Assembly (NCBI GenBank): GCA_038056915.1 | Contig: JBBUEO010000003.1 | Coordinates: 1-35,157, forward strand | Direction of reading: 5' to 3' | Source: JBBUEO01 sp038056915 | Lineage (GTDB): Bacteria > Patescibacteriota > UBA1384 > UBA12157 > JAENIV01 | DNA length: 35,157 nucleotides | Shown: one piece after another, positions 19,672 through 28,275 of the stretch | Position numbering within the stretch: position 1 is the first letter of the stretch | Layout of the letters: the number at the start of each line of letters is the position of its first letter | Made by a program: the position numbers and the translations under genes | The notes under the pieces: model-generated | What the model was told of the DNA's origin: nothing | Seen by the model: the letters and a program-made list of their open reading frames with translations, nothing else | Databases searched by the model: none

Positions 19672-21879
19672 CTATCTTAAATACTTATAAACAAAAATAT
19701 AGGCGGTTTTGGATTTTAAAATTCCCTTTTCCTCGATTCGATATGGATAAATATTATCAAAGACTAATTGAAACTGCTCCTGATTTTGCTTAAAAAATTC
19801 CTGCTGGTTTATTTTTTGGACAATAATATAATCGGGAGAAAGTTCTTTGATGATCTCCATTCGCCGCAGGGGATCTAAGTTCTCATCAAAAGCCAGTTTG
19901 CTTGGGCCAAATTCTCGGATCCCAAAAGGATAATCGGCAACTAAATTATTAGAATAAATCAAAACCATTTGCGCCATTGTTGGGGCCGAAGTTAAAAAAA
20001 CCGATTTTTTAGGAACCGAATTTAGAAAATCAATCGTTTTTTGACCGCCAATTAAACGGATATCCGAAGCATTAGTAGTTAGACGATTAGAAAAAATCGA
20101 GCCGTTGGGATTTTGGGCTAAGACTTTTTTAAAACCGGAAAAATAAGGCAGGGCTAAAATCAAAAGAATTAAAATAGTCAAAAGAGAGAAATTTAGTTGA
20201 TGATAAGACAAAGGAAGCTGGATTTCCCGCTGACGAAAGATTATATAAATCACCAAACAACCTATAGCAATTAATCCAAACAGCCACCAAAAACCGCTGG
20301 TAAATAGCCAAAAATCTTCCTTGAAAAGATAATCGACCACCAAATGAGATAAAAATATCTTTAAGGGTTGAATAAAGATCGTTATGATAAGTAAACCGAT
20401 AATAATATTAATCAAGATAATAATTGATCGAGCTGCTTTGGAAATTAAATAATTTTTTCCTAAAATAATTAAAAATAACAACATCCCAAAATAGATAAAA
20501 TTAGGGATGTTAGCCAAAGCCCGAGAAGTTAAAATTTCCCCAAAATATTTTAAAAAGAATCCTTGACCTAAAAAAGGTAAATAAATAATAAGCATCGTAA
20601 CCATAATGGCGATAAGCATTATGAGCGTTTTTTTAATTCTGACTAACAAGAGTAAAATCGGCAAAGACAAAATTGCCAAGCGATAGATGACATTCGCCCC
20701 TAAATAGGTTTTGAAATTAAGCAGTTGCCCATCATAATTTAAGGCATTGGCTAGGAAAAAACTCTTAACAAAATCACCGTAAAAAATAAAAAGATAAGGC
20801 AAAATCAAAATCGCGATTGTCCCTAATATATAGCCTAATTTTAAGAAAAAATCTTTTTGTCGGTAAAAGAAAAGCCCTAAGATGAGTAAAACGATAAGGA
20901 CAAAAATAAGATAGATAAATTGGGTAAAATGAATTAACCCCAAAAAAATTGTCATCAAGGAAATAAGGATTATATAAAAAATTTTGGGAACTTTTTGATT
21001 GAATAAAAAAATACTGATTAAACCCAAAATTAGCGGTAAAAGAAATAACCGATTGAAAGAATCGGGCGATGGTAAAGCGACTAAATAATAAAAACTATTG
21101 TCTTTGAGAAAAATCAACAATAAACTTAAAAAACCGATTATCGTAAGATTTCTATTTTTAAAAATGATTGCCATAAAACTTAACCATACCCCTAAGGCCA
21201 GCAAGGCCAATGGCAACAAGACTTGCCGCAATGCCGTAAAAATCGGAATTGCTAATATTTTTGAAGACAGCCCGACTAAAATATGCCAAAGAGGGAAAGA
21301 ATAGACCGGATTAAGAGTCGATGTTTTAGTCAGCCATAAATTATAGGGACTCAAACCATCGCCAGAAGTGATTTTTTCTAAGATCGCAAGATGAAACCAG
21401 CCGTCGCCAATGAGCTTATCCGATTGAGCGTTAATTGCTAAAAAAGCGATGATGATGCCGCTGGCTACCACTAAAAAAAGCAGCCAATCACTCAAAGTCT
21501 GTTTTTTAAACCAGTCAAAATTAATAATTAATATTTGATTGCGATCTTTCCAAAAAACCAAAGCAAATAAAATAATCCCAATGATTATATATAGAAAAAC
21601 TAAACTGGTGATATTAAGATTAAATAACATTGCGAGGAGATTTAGAACAAAACAAAACCCAAAACCCAAGCCAATAACGCTCAAATACCAGACCGCTAAA
21701 TTATCTGTCTTAATTTTAAATAGCCGCCAGAGGAATATTCCCGGCGATAGCACCAAAGTCAAAAAAACTAAAATAATCCCTATGCCAGTAACATTAAGGT
21801 TGGCATATTTCAATAAACCTGCTAGTAACACCACCCAGCCTAAAAATCCCAAATATAAATATGGCGCTTTAATTTTCAT
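19672..21879 (-). CDS. GT-C-like polytopic membrane protein, copy 1
   Basis: This 735-aa protein has about 12-13 membrane helices and a C-terminal soluble domain (about 590-735). After the fourth hydrophobic block comes D159-GWFHLAIL, and later NPVYSFPLWHI. An acidic residue followed by FHLA in the first large outside loop is characteristic of GT-C enzymes, which use polyprenyl-phosphate sugars outside the membrane. Its paralogue (21876-24080) has the same layout and overlaps by 4 bp (ATGA), so the two are translationally coupled and may work as a pair. Transfer to a surface glycan or protein is likely; the exact family is not identified. Confidence 0.78.
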   Translation of the reverse strand: MKIKAPYLYLGFLGWVVLLAGLLKYANLNVTGIGIILVFLTLVLSPGIFLWRLFKIKTDNLAVWYLSVIGLGFGFCFVLNLLAMLFNLNITSLVFLYIIIGIILFALVFWKDRNQILIINFDWFKKQTLSDWLLFLVVASGIIIAFLAINAQSDKLIGDGWFHLAILEKITSGDGLSPYNLWLTKTSTLNPVYSFPLWHILVGLSSKILAIPIFTALRQVLLPLALLALGVWLSFMAIIFKNRNLTIIGFLSLLLIFLKDNSFYYLVALPSPDSFNRLFLLPLILGLISIFLFNQKVPKIFYIILISLMTIFLGLIHFTQFIYLIFVLIVLLILGLFFYRQKDFFLKLGYILGTIAILILPYLFIFYGDFVKSFFLANALNYDGQLLNFKTYLGANVIYRLAILSLPILLLLVRIKKTLIMLIAIMVTMLIIYLPFLGQGFFLKYFGEILTSRALANIPNFIYFGMLLFLIILGKNYLISKAARSIIILINIIIGLLIITIFIQPLKIFLSHLVVDYLFKEDFWLFTSGFWWLFGLIAIGCLVIYIIFRQREIQLPLSYHQLNFSLLTILILLILALPYFSGFKKVLAQNPNGSIFSNRLTTNASDIRLIGGQKTIDFLNSVPKKSVFLTSAPTMAQMVLIYSNNLVADYPFGIREFGPSKLAFDENLDPLRRMEIIKELSPDYIIVQKINQQEFFKQNQEQFQLVFDNIYPYRIEEKGILKSKTAYIFVYKYLR

Positions 21880-24080
21880 TTAAACACTTTGTAAATTTGA
21901 ACTTTACTATCGTAGACTTTTTGATAAAGTTCTGGATGTTGACTAAAATACTCATCCCCTTGCGCATCCGGTAACCGAAGAAAAATATAGTCAATAGCGT
22001 ATTTGGGGGAGAAAAGAATTATTTCTTTTTCATTATCGGAAAGATCATTTGTAAAGACTGCTGTTAATTTACCTTCACGAAAAGAACCCAAATTATAAGC
22101 TAAATAATGGTCAGAAAGCATAGCGATTGATCGACTAGCCAGCTTGTCAGCTAAAATCACTGATTTTGGGGGAATTTGTGATTTTAAAAATTCTATCCCC
22201 CCAGGGTCATAACCAATGTCGGACAAGGCATAGGCTTTTTGAGAGAAATCGCGGCTTGAGAAAAATCTGCTTGATTTGAGACTGGCAAATGTCTTTGTAA
22301 AGGCGGGGGCAAAAAGGACAAATGATAATAAAATAATTAAGATAAAACCAGCCAGCTGGTTTTTAAACTCCGGCAATAAAAAATAATCCTTTTTTGATTT
22401 GAATTTTTCATAGATATAAATTAAAAAAGCCAAAATTGATATTACGAGAAAAATTGATAATGAAGAAGCGCTGATACTTTGAGATATTTTCCGCGAATAA
22501 AAATAGCTATCGCCGAAGCTCGAAAAAGTCTTATTATTAATTTCAAGAAGAACGAAAAAAGTCAGTAGAATAGTTAAAAATAAAGCCGGTAACCAGGATG
22601 TTTTAAAATAGCGAGATAGATTATTTTCAACTTTTACAACTAAAAAACCAATCAGCAAACTAAAAACCAAAAAGTATAAGGAGGTGTTGACTAACAGGCG
22701 GTCAACAAAAACTTGACTTAAAAAACTCGATAAATAATCTTTCAGGGGCGTCCAGTAAACCAAAGGAGCAATAATCATTGAAGACAAAATAAAAACGAGC
22801 GGCCGGTTTTTTCTAAAAAGAACCACTATTGGCAAAAGAAAATAGCCGTATTTATAAATCAAAGGATATTTTCCAAAATTTAAATAAGCCAAATTTGCTG
22901 GGGCGGCGGCCCGAAAGTGAGAGAGACTAACAGATATTATTTTTGATTTTACTTCTAAAATTATTGTCAAAACCGTTGCCGGCAAAATCGCCGCCCCCAA
23001 AACCAAAAGCCCTCTTTTTAAATTTGAAAAAAATCCAGAATCTTTAAAACTGAAAGCTGACCAAAGGATGAAAAAGCATAACAAAAGCAATAAAAGATAA
23101 AAATAATGCATACCGTGAATAATCAAGAGATTAATTGCTCCTAAACCAAAAACTAAAAGAATCTTCCAGGAAATTTTTTTGTTTAGAAAATATTCCAGTC
23201 CCAAGGCTAAAACCAGCGGGGCTACCACTAAGCGGGCAAAACTGTCGGGAACGGAAAGACGCTGGAAAATATAACCGGCTGAAGGTCCGAAAATAAAAAT
23301 CATAAAAAATAAAAGACTTATAATCTGAAAAGTTCGGTTAGGAAAAATTGTTTTTGAAAGATAATACCAAGAAAAGAAAGACAACAATGTTAAGGGTAAA
23401 ATCATTTTTGCCCAGACAGTAAAAATGTCCAAGGCTGTCACTTTAGAAATTACACCTAAAAATATCTGCCAGGCCGGGAAAGCGTAGGCAGGATTGGGTT
23501 CGTAAACTTTGATAAAAGCCAGATTATTTAAAGTTAAAGGCTGACCTTCAATGGCCTTGCGCATAATTGCCAAATGAAAATATGGATCGCCGTTAAAATC
23601 AGCGCCCTTGGCATCAATAACTAAAATAATGATTGTTCCGAAAACTATCGGCAATAAAAGAAGAAGATTTTCTTTTTGAAAAATTGTTTTTAATTTAAAA
23701 GCAGGCCAAGTTTTATCTTGCCATAGGTCAGATGTTAAAGCCGCTAAAAATAGAATCGGCAGTAAAATATAGTAAACCCAAAGTAGACCTTCTATATTTA
23801 GTCCTAAAAAAATCGCTATAAGATTGACCAAAAGATAAAAACTTAAGCTTAAACTAAAAGATATGACAAGCTGGCTTGTAATATTGTAAGTTTCGATTTT
23901 TATCAGTCGGCTTAAAAACCAGCCGGGAAAAAGTAAAAGAAAGAGGGCGAAGATCAAAAAAACCGGGCTTGTTGCCAAGGCGATTGGAAAAAGCTTGGAA
24001 ATAATTATTAAAAAGCCGACAGCTATTGCTAAAATCAAATATTTAAAAATAGTTCTTTCTTTAGTCGAAAGTTTGCTCAT
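21876..24080 (-). CDS. GT-C-like polytopic membrane protein, copy 2
   Basis: This 734-aa protein has the same architecture as the downstream copy: about 12-13 membrane helices, a first-loop motif GDPYFHLAIM, then NPAYAFPAWQI, and a C-terminal soluble domain containing PPKSVILADKLASRS. Sequence similarity over the whole length suggests an old tandem duplication. It starts 12 bp after the frameshifted TrmB-type gene, so regulator and transferases are one operon. Its donor is probably the polyprenyl-phosphate sugar made by the GT2 enzyme; this is inferred from context. The whole operon is more AT-rich than the cassettes nearby. Confidence 0.78.
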   Translation of the reverse strand: MSKLSTKERTIFKYLILAIAVGFLIIISKLFPIALATSPVFLIFALFLLLFPGWFLSRLIKIETYNITSQLVISFSLSLSFYLLVNLIAIFLGLNIEGLLWVYYILLPILFLAALTSDLWQDKTWPAFKLKTIFQKENLLLLLPIVFGTIIILVIDAKGADFNGDPYFHLAIMRKAIEGQPLTLNNLAFIKVYEPNPAYAFPAWQIFLGVISKVTALDIFTVWAKMILPLTLLSFFSWYYLSKTIFPNRTFQIISLLFFMIFIFGPSAGYIFQRLSVPDSFARLVVAPLVLALGLEYFLNKKISWKILLVFGLGAINLLIIHGMHYFYLLLLLLCFFILWSAFSFKDSGFFSNLKRGLLVLGAAILPATVLTIILEVKSKIISVSLSHFRAAAPANLAYLNFGKYPLIYKYGYFLLPIVVLFRKNRPLVFILSSMIIAPLVYWTPLKDYLSSFLSQVFVDRLLVNTSLYFLVFSLLIGFLVVKVENNLSRYFKTSWLPALFLTILLTFFVLLEINNKTFSSFGDSYFYSRKISQSISASSLSIFLVISILAFLIYIYEKFKSKKDYFLLPEFKNQLAGFILIILLSFVLFAPAFTKTFASLKSSRFFSSRDFSQKAYALSDIGYDPGGIEFLKSQIPPKSVILADKLASRSIAMLSDHYLAYNLGSFREGKLTAVFTNDLSDNEKEIILFSPKYAIDYIFLRLPDAQGDEYFSQHPELYQKVYDSKVQIYKVFK

Positions 24081-24092
24081 ATTTTTAGTATA

Positions 24093-24880
24093 TCATTTTT
24101 TAAGTCTGGCGGGGCGCGAGAATTTCTCCGCCCCCAGCCAGGCGAGTTCGAAAAGCGTTGTTAAAGATTCGGCGATCTGACGCGATTGAATTGTAATCCC
24201 CACCAAAGGCCCGCCTTTGGCATAGGAGGCGAAATAGACACGCTCTCCTTGAATCATTCCCTCAATTAGAAAAGGAAATTGAGCTTGGGGTATAACCCGC
24301 GTTTCTCGCAAATGTTCTCTGGCTTTAGTAATAAAAGGGACGGCGGCTTTTTCTTGAGGTAAAATCGCCCGCAGTTTTACCCCCCTCCTTATTCGTTTGG
24401 GTAAATAATTGTCCTCAAGCCATTTTAAAACTTCGGGGTTATATTTTCCCACCTGGACAAAACATTGAATCTCTTTTTTGCTCTCTAAAGTCCGCAAATA
24501 CAGCTTTTTCATGCCCTCAAAACCCTCAAAAATCTCCACTTCCGGCCTTTGACCTTCCATTCGAAAAATCGTTAAAATTTGACCAAACCCTCCTTGACAG
24601 CTTGATATTTGCGCTGATATTCACTCAAAAGACTTTCAGGAGAAACTGCCTGAAAAAGACGCCTTTTGCCCTGCGTGACTTCTCTGATAAGGCCTTTTTC
24701 GAGCATTTCGGGGAAAAGTGCGTAAAGTGAGGTCCGTTTTAGACCAGTTTGACGGGCAATATTTAAAGGCAGCATTGGTCCATTCTTTAAGAGGACTAAA
24801 TAAACTTGGGTTTCTCTGGTTGAAAGACCCAAATTTCTAAGAATTGCTGTTGGTTCTAATTGTGTCGATTTTATCGTCAT
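24093..24880 (-). pseudogene. TrmB-type regulator, broken by a frameshift
   Basis: The N-terminal part (24880-24572, 102 aa) holds a winged helix like that of the gene at 1362-2120. It stops at TTTTAA. The remainder (24560-24093, 155 aa) is the effector domain in another frame. Re-reading one A at GTCAAATTTTAACG gives a continuous VKILTIFRMEGQRPEVEIFEG-type joint, and the total length (about 262 aa) matches the intact regulator. So a one-base deletion in an A/T run, a sequencing error or a recoding event is likely. A leaderless promoter (TTGACA-16-TATAAT, 8 nt before the ATG) precedes it, and the GT-C-like operon follows 12 bp later. Confidence 0.8.
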
Positions 24881-24883
24881 TTT

Positions 24884-24935
24884 ATTATATTATACCATAT
24901 TGTCTAAATTTGTCAAGTGTTTTTAGGTCTATATT
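24884..24935. promoter_or_regulatory. Leaderless promoter and shared GTCTATATT motif upstream of the second TrmB-type gene
   Basis: On the minus strand TTGACA (24916-24911) and TATAAT (24894-24889) have a 16-bp spacer, and the ATG is 8 nt further. GTCTATATT (24927-24935) also occurs at 2165-2173 beside the other TrmB-type gene; a GTCTAAATT copy is at 24902-24910. These may be operator sites. Confidence 0.6.
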
Positions 24936-24959
24936 AATTTATATTATGTGTCCCAATAC

Positions 24960-24988
24960 TTGACATTTTTTACACTTTATGTTATAAT
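24960..24988 (+). promoter_or_regulatory. Consensus promoter of the 118-aa / alpha-CTD unit
   Basis: TTGACA (24960-24965) and TATAAT (24983-24988), exactly 17 bp apart, give a perfect sigma-70 consensus. The -10 flank and early transcript resemble the promoter at 2190-2218. Confidence 0.9.
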
Positions 24989-24994
24989 ACTGTA

Positions 24995-25146
24995 TTGACG
25001 ATGGAAACTGCCTTCAGGCAGACCTCGTCGAACCTTAAAAAACGGCTTCGGACGGATTACCAGTACCGGTTTTCACCTTACAAGGGGCAGGAAAAACCGA
25101 GAAAATAATCCCGCCAAAAGCCAGAACAAAGGAGGAGGTGAAACGG
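24995..25146 (+). promoter_or_regulatory. Structured 150-nt leader
   Basis: GACGA/TCGTC encloses CTGCC-TTCA-GGCAG. Further on, CGGTTTT pairs with AAAACCG. A strong Shine-Dalgarno (AAAGGAGGAGG) ends the leader 8 nt before the ATG. This may be a regulatory 5' UTR; no known riboswitch consensus is recognised. Confidence 0.55.
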
Positions 25147-25503
25147 ATGGGAGCCCCATTGGTAGGACTGGCAACCGATGTGGAGGTAACTACGAGTGTG
25201 GTACGCCTCGTAGTTCCGCCGGGGCTTTGCGTAGAGTGCGAAGAGCGTTTGAAAGAACGCTTGGATTGCCTCAAGGCGAGTCTCGGGACGGAGGGGAAGC
25301 TTTCCATCAGGATCCGGAAGCAAGCTCAATCGTTAATGAGTTTGCTAAAGTTCCGGCTTGGGGAGCCTCCGCCAATCTCCCTCGTGGTTGAATTTCCAAT
25401 GCCCAAAGAGGCGGTTGATGCCTCTACCGAGGAAGAGAGGGATCGTGCTGTAATGGACTTCCTCGCTCGGCAATTGGATGTCGGCTATGAGCAGATTGGT
25501 TAG
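25147..25503 (+). CDS. Hypothetical protein, first gene of the alpha-CTD unit
   Basis: The start is ATG 25147, 8 nt after GGAGG; a GTG three codons earlier lies within the Shine-Dalgarno. The 118-aa product has beta-like segments (EVTTSVVRLVVPP and ISLVVEFPMP), a Cys-x2-Cys (CVEC) and a helical, charged C-terminus. No family is recognised. It could be a small alpha/beta protein that binds a partner or metal through CVEC. It is in the same transcript direction as the alpha-CTD-like gene 273 bp later, and GC-rich compared with the GT-C operon. Confidence 0.65.
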   Translation: MGAPLVGLATDVEVTTSVVRLVVPPGLCVECEERLKERLDCLKASLGTEGKLSIRIRKQAQSLMSLLKFRLGEPPPISLVVEFPMPKEAVDASTEEERDRAVMDFLARQLDVGYEQIG

Positions 25504-25776
25504 CTCTCGCTGACTGAGAACAGTCCCGCCCGCGCTTCACGGCGGTCCGCCGACGAGGCGGAAAAGCCTCTGGTTAAGGAAAGAGGCACGAAGTAAAAGA
25601 GGATAGCAATCCTTGGCTGGTTTCCTGAAAAGTTCCTCCAGCCAACCCCTTGAAAGCTATCTTCGGATGATCTTTCCGTTCAGGCGAAGATTCATTCGCC
25701 TGAACTTTCCTGAGCGGAAAGCTCAAAAGTTTAACAACCAAAAGCCGGCGGGCTCAAAACGCGCGGGTAGAAAGAG
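25504..25776 (+). ncRNA. Strongly folded 273-nt spacer, possible cis-regulatory RNA or sRNA
   Basis: Nested perfect stems are visible: GAGGC/GCCTC (25555-25570); GATAGC/GCTATC (25602-25661) enclosing TTGGCTGG/CCAGCCAA (25613-25645); and CTTTCCG/CGGAAAG (25672-25721) enclosing TTCAGGCGAA/TTCGCCTGAA (25679-25704). The nested geometry with no mismatches is more than chance would give. It lies between two genes on the same strand, so it could be a regulatory leader of the alpha-CTD gene or an RNA processed from the transcript. Confidence 0.6.
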
Positions 25777-26115
25777 ATGGAGTTCCAGCTCACCATCATC
25801 GGGAAGTCAGACGAGCTCACCGAGGTTTTGGCAGCTCTCCGTCCTGTCTTTGAACAAAAGGATGCTGCTAGAGAAAAAGCTGCCCAAGAGGCAGCTCGTG
25901 AGAGGCTTCTGGATAGGGACTTTACAGGGTGCTCTGAGCCTCCATGGAGCGTCCGGACCTACAACTGCCTTGTGAAAGCGGAAATCACGACTCTCCGGGC
26001 TTTGGTTGCCTGCACTGAGGAGCAACTCCGCGGAATTCGTAACTTCGGCTCCCGAAGTGTGAATGAGGTCAAGGAGGAGCTCGCCAAACACGATCTCTCA
26101 CTCGCCGAGCCGTAG
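25777..26115 (+). CDS. Free-standing RNA polymerase alpha-CTD-like protein
   Basis: This 112-aa protein has a C-terminal half (about 55-110) that matches the alpha-CTD fold of RpoA: WSVRTYNCLVKAEITTLRAL, then TEEQLRGIRNFGSRSVNEVKEEL. In RpoA these helix-hairpin-helix elements bind UP-element DNA and activators. Here the domain stands alone, preceded by a charged Ala/Glu/Arg-rich helix (about 28-45) and a short beta-like start; there is no alpha-NTD. It may compete with or redirect polymerase, or bind AT-rich promoters. The ATG at 25777 is preceded by a modest GAAAGAG. A strong intrinsic terminator follows. Confidence 0.82.
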   Translation: MEFQLTIIGKSDELTEVLAALRPVFEQKDAAREKAAQEAARERLLDRDFTGCSEPPWSVRTYNCLVKAEITTLRALVACTEEQLRGIRNFGSRSVNEVKEELAKHDLSLAEP

Positions 26116-26145
26116 TTTCGAATCTTCGCCCTCTGTCCACCCATC

Positions 26146-26178
26146 CCCCCGCACCCTCGGGGTGCGGGGGCTTTTTTT
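26146..26178 (+). terminator. Strong intrinsic terminator of the alpha-CTD unit
   Basis: CCCCCGCACC/GGTGCGGGGG is a perfect 10-bp stem with a 5-nt loop, followed by CTTTTTTT. The stem sequence CCCCGCACC/GGTGCGGGG is the same as the terminal inverted repeats around the inserted tRNA at 16867-16980. Confidence 0.95.
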
Positions 26179-26203
26179 ATTTTGTAAACCAGTTTTTGAG
26201 AAC

Positions 26204-26536
26204 TTATTTTAAATTCTTAATCTGTTTTTTAAGCATTAAAAGACTTTCCTGTACCGTTTTCCAGACAACATCCAAATCCACCTCGAAATATTCGTGAATT
26301 AAACGGTTTCTCATTCCAACCATCAGATGCCATTTAATTTCCGGATACTTTTGCTTAAATTCTTCAGAAATATTATTGGCCGCCTCGCCAATGATTTCCA
26401 ACTCCCTAACTATCCCATCAATTAGTAACTTGTTAGAACCTAAATCAACAAAAGATTTATCTTTAATAAAACCCTCGACTGTTTCGATTGCTTCTAAAAT
26501 ATGGCCTAAATATACTTGATCGCGATCTATTTTCAT
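26204..26536 (-). CDS. hepT: HepT-like HEPN toxin
   Basis: This 110-aa helical protein has the HEPN RNase/AMPylation-target motif R76-N77-x3-H81-x-Y83 (RNRLIHEY), the RX4HXY signature of HepT (former DUF86). HepT cleaves RNA until MntA adds AMP to the Tyr of the motif. The gene overlaps the upstream mntA by 4 bp (ATGA), the usual antitoxin-first arrangement, so the pair is complete and likely functional. Confidence 0.93.
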   Translation of the reverse strand: MKIDRDQVYLGHILEAIETVEGFIKDKSFVDLGSNKLLIDGIVRELEIIGEAANNISEEFKQKYPEIKWHLMVGMRNRLIHEYFEVDLDVVWKTVQESLLMLKKQIKNLK

Positions 26537-26844
26537 AAGGAAAATGCCTTAGCATTATAAACAACTTTTGCTTCTTTCAAGACTTGATTTCGGAAAAAAT
26601 GACTTAATTCGGCAGGCGTTAATAAATCAATATTTTGACCGATCCTTTTTTGTAAATCTTCCTGAAGAGCAATCAGGGTAAAATAATCTATTCTTTTATT
26701 CAATCTGACTAAAAGATCAAGATCACTATCCGGTTTTTGATTACCATATAAATAAGAACCAAAGAGAGAAATACTTTGGATATAATCTCGATAGGGACTC
26801 GATTCAACTGCATTAATAATTCTTTGTTTTAAATCTTGGGTCAT
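26533..26844 (-). CDS. mntA: MntA-like minimal nucleotidyltransferase antitoxin
   Basis: This 103-aa protein has the GSx10DxD motif of minimal nucleotidyltransferases: G29-S30 and D41-x-D43 (LFGSYLYG, SDLDLLV). MntA AMPylates HepT and thereby silences it. It precedes hepT with a 4-bp overlap. A promoter with TTGAAA-18-TATGAT ends only 8 nt before the ATG, so the mRNA should be leaderless. Confidence 0.92.
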   Translation of the reverse strand: MTQDLKQRIINAVESSPYRDYIQSISLFGSYLYGNQKPDSDLDLLVRLNKRIDYFTLIALQEDLQKRIGQNIDLLTPAELSHFFRNQVLKEAKVVYNAKAFSL

Positions 26845-26852
26845 TTAATCTA

Positions 26853-26882
26853 ATCATATCAAACAAAGGGGCCTTTTTTCAA
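26853..26882 (-). promoter_or_regulatory. Leaderless-type promoter of mntA-hepT
   Basis: On the minus strand TTGAAA (26882-26877) and TATGAT (26858-26853) are 18 bp apart, with 8 nt to the ATG. Bases 26883-26990 hold no gene; GGGGGCTTTTTTTAA near 26896 resembles the tail of the terminator at 26165-26178. Confidence 0.55.
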
Positions 26883-26990
26883 GTATTACGAACGGGGGCT
26901 TTTTTTAATTCGAGAATTATTTTTTAGAACAAGTTTATCTTACCAATTTAAACCCACTTCGTAGGTGAGGAGAAATAGGTGAGGGGAAAA

Positions 26991-27137
26991 TTACTCTTCT
27001 TTAAGAGGTCGCATACTAGCCAATATATCTTTTTGGACTTCTAAAATAGACTGAGTTCCTTCGTTAATCTTTTTAAGTTGATCTAAATGCGCTTCCAAAA
27101 GCATTTTAACAGTTGTTTCTCGATATTCTTTGGCCAT
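26991..27137 (-). CDS. 48-aa coiled-coil protein
   Basis: An ATG (27137) with TAGGAGAA 4 nt upstream opens a 48-aa frame that is helical with a heptad-like pattern (MLLEAHLDQLKKINEGTQSILEVQKDI). It has no Cys and no membrane segment. It is probably a small coiled-coil partner or adaptor. It lies after the wecB-ending operon on the same strand, with a 48-bp gap, and before mntA-hepT. Function is unknown. Confidence 0.65.
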   Translation of the reverse strand: MAKEYRETTVKMLLEAHLDQLKKINEGTQSILEVQKDILASMRPLKEE

Positions 27138-27185
27138 TGATTCTCCTAATTTTACTATAACATAGTCAATATTTCCGCTGTCAAA

Positions 27186-28271
27186 TCACCTCGAGATCAA
27201 AAACTTCTTAATAATCTTAGCGATTTTTTGATGGGCCTGACCATCACCCAAAAAATTAGGGTGGTTTTTCGGCCGAGGAAAATTTTTTGCCAAACGAACG
27301 ATTTTAGCGGTATCAGTGCCGGTTAAATGATTCCAGCCGCTGGCGACGGTTTCGGTCCATTCGGTCTCATTGCGTAATGTTACACACGGCACTTTCGCTA
27401 AATAGGCCTCTTTTTGCACCCCGCCGGAGTCGGTTAAAATCATTTTGGCATTGGCATCTAAGCTCAACATCTCAAGATAACCCACGGGTTCGATCATTTT
27501 AAGATTGGGAATAGCTTTGGCCACCTCCAATAAACGATGAGTTTTTAAAAGTTTTGATGCTCTGGGATGAATCGGCCAAACAATTAATTCTTCAATCTCT
27601 GAAAAAGCGCTTAAAATATTTTCCAAATTTTCTTTAATATCGGTGTTTTCCTGCCGATGGATGGTGGCTAAAAGATAGGTTTTAGGTTTTAGGTTTAAGG
27701 TTTTGAGTACAGCGTCAAGGGTATAGCGTTTAGCGTATAGTTTTTGGATATCGCACATTACATCACCAACAAAATAGACACCCTTGATGATGCCTTCGCC
27801 TTTTAAAATTTTCAACGCTGATTTGGTTGAACAAAAAAGTAAATCCGATAAATGATCTGAAACAATCCTGTTGAGTTCCTCTGGCATTTTCCGATTGTAA
27901 GACCGCATGCCAGCTTCAATATGAGCGACTGGAATATGAAGTTTTGCCGCCGCTAGGGCCCCTGCAATTGTTGAATTGGTGTCGCCATAAATTATCACCA
28001 AAGCCGGTTTTTCTTTAATTAAAATCTGCTCGATTTTTCCCAGCATTAGTCCTGTTTGTTTGCCCTGCGGTCCAGAACCCACCCCTAAATTATAATCAGG
28101 TTTGGGGATTTTGAGTTCCCGAAAAAAGATATCCGACATTTTGGCATCGTAATGTTGGCCAGTATGGATAATAATCTCCCGGGCAAATTTACGGATAGCT
28201 TTTGATACCAGCGGGGTTTTAATAAATTGCGGCCGGGCGCCGATAATCGTTGCAATTAGGGTCTTTGCCAT
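27186..28271 (-). CDS. wecB: UDP-N-acetylglucosamine 2-epimerase (non-hydrolysing)
   Basis: This 361-aa protein has family motifs in order: GARPQFIK (11-18), HTGQHYD (36-42), YGDTNST (95-101), HIEAGMRS (117-124), PEELNR (130-135), IHPRAS and TDSGGVQKEA. These match the UDP-GlcNAc/UDP-ManNAc interconverting epimerase, including the catalytic acidic residues (D97, E119, E131). It supplies ManNAc for surface polysaccharide. It is the last gene of the six-gene operon, 4 bp after a GT4 gene. Other UDP-sugar specificity within the family is possible. Confidence 0.93.
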   Translation of the reverse strand: MAKTLIATIIGARPQFIKTPLVSKAIRKFAREIIIHTGQHYDAKMSDIFFRELKIPKPDYNLGVGSGPQGKQTGLMLGKIEQILIKEKPALVIIYGDTNSTIAGALAAAKLHIPVAHIEAGMRSYNRKMPEELNRIVSDHLSDLLFCSTKSALKILKGEGIIKGVYFVGDVMCDIQKLYAKRYTLDAVLKTLNLKPKTYLLATIHRQENTDIKENLENILSAFSEIEELIVWPIHPRASKLLKTHRLLEVAKAIPNLKMIEPVGYLEMLSLDANAKMILTDSGGVQKEAYLAKVPCVTLRNETEWTETVASGWNHLTGTDTAKIVRLAKNFPRPKNHPNFLGDGQAHQKIAKIIKKFLISR

Positions 28272-28275
28272 AAAT

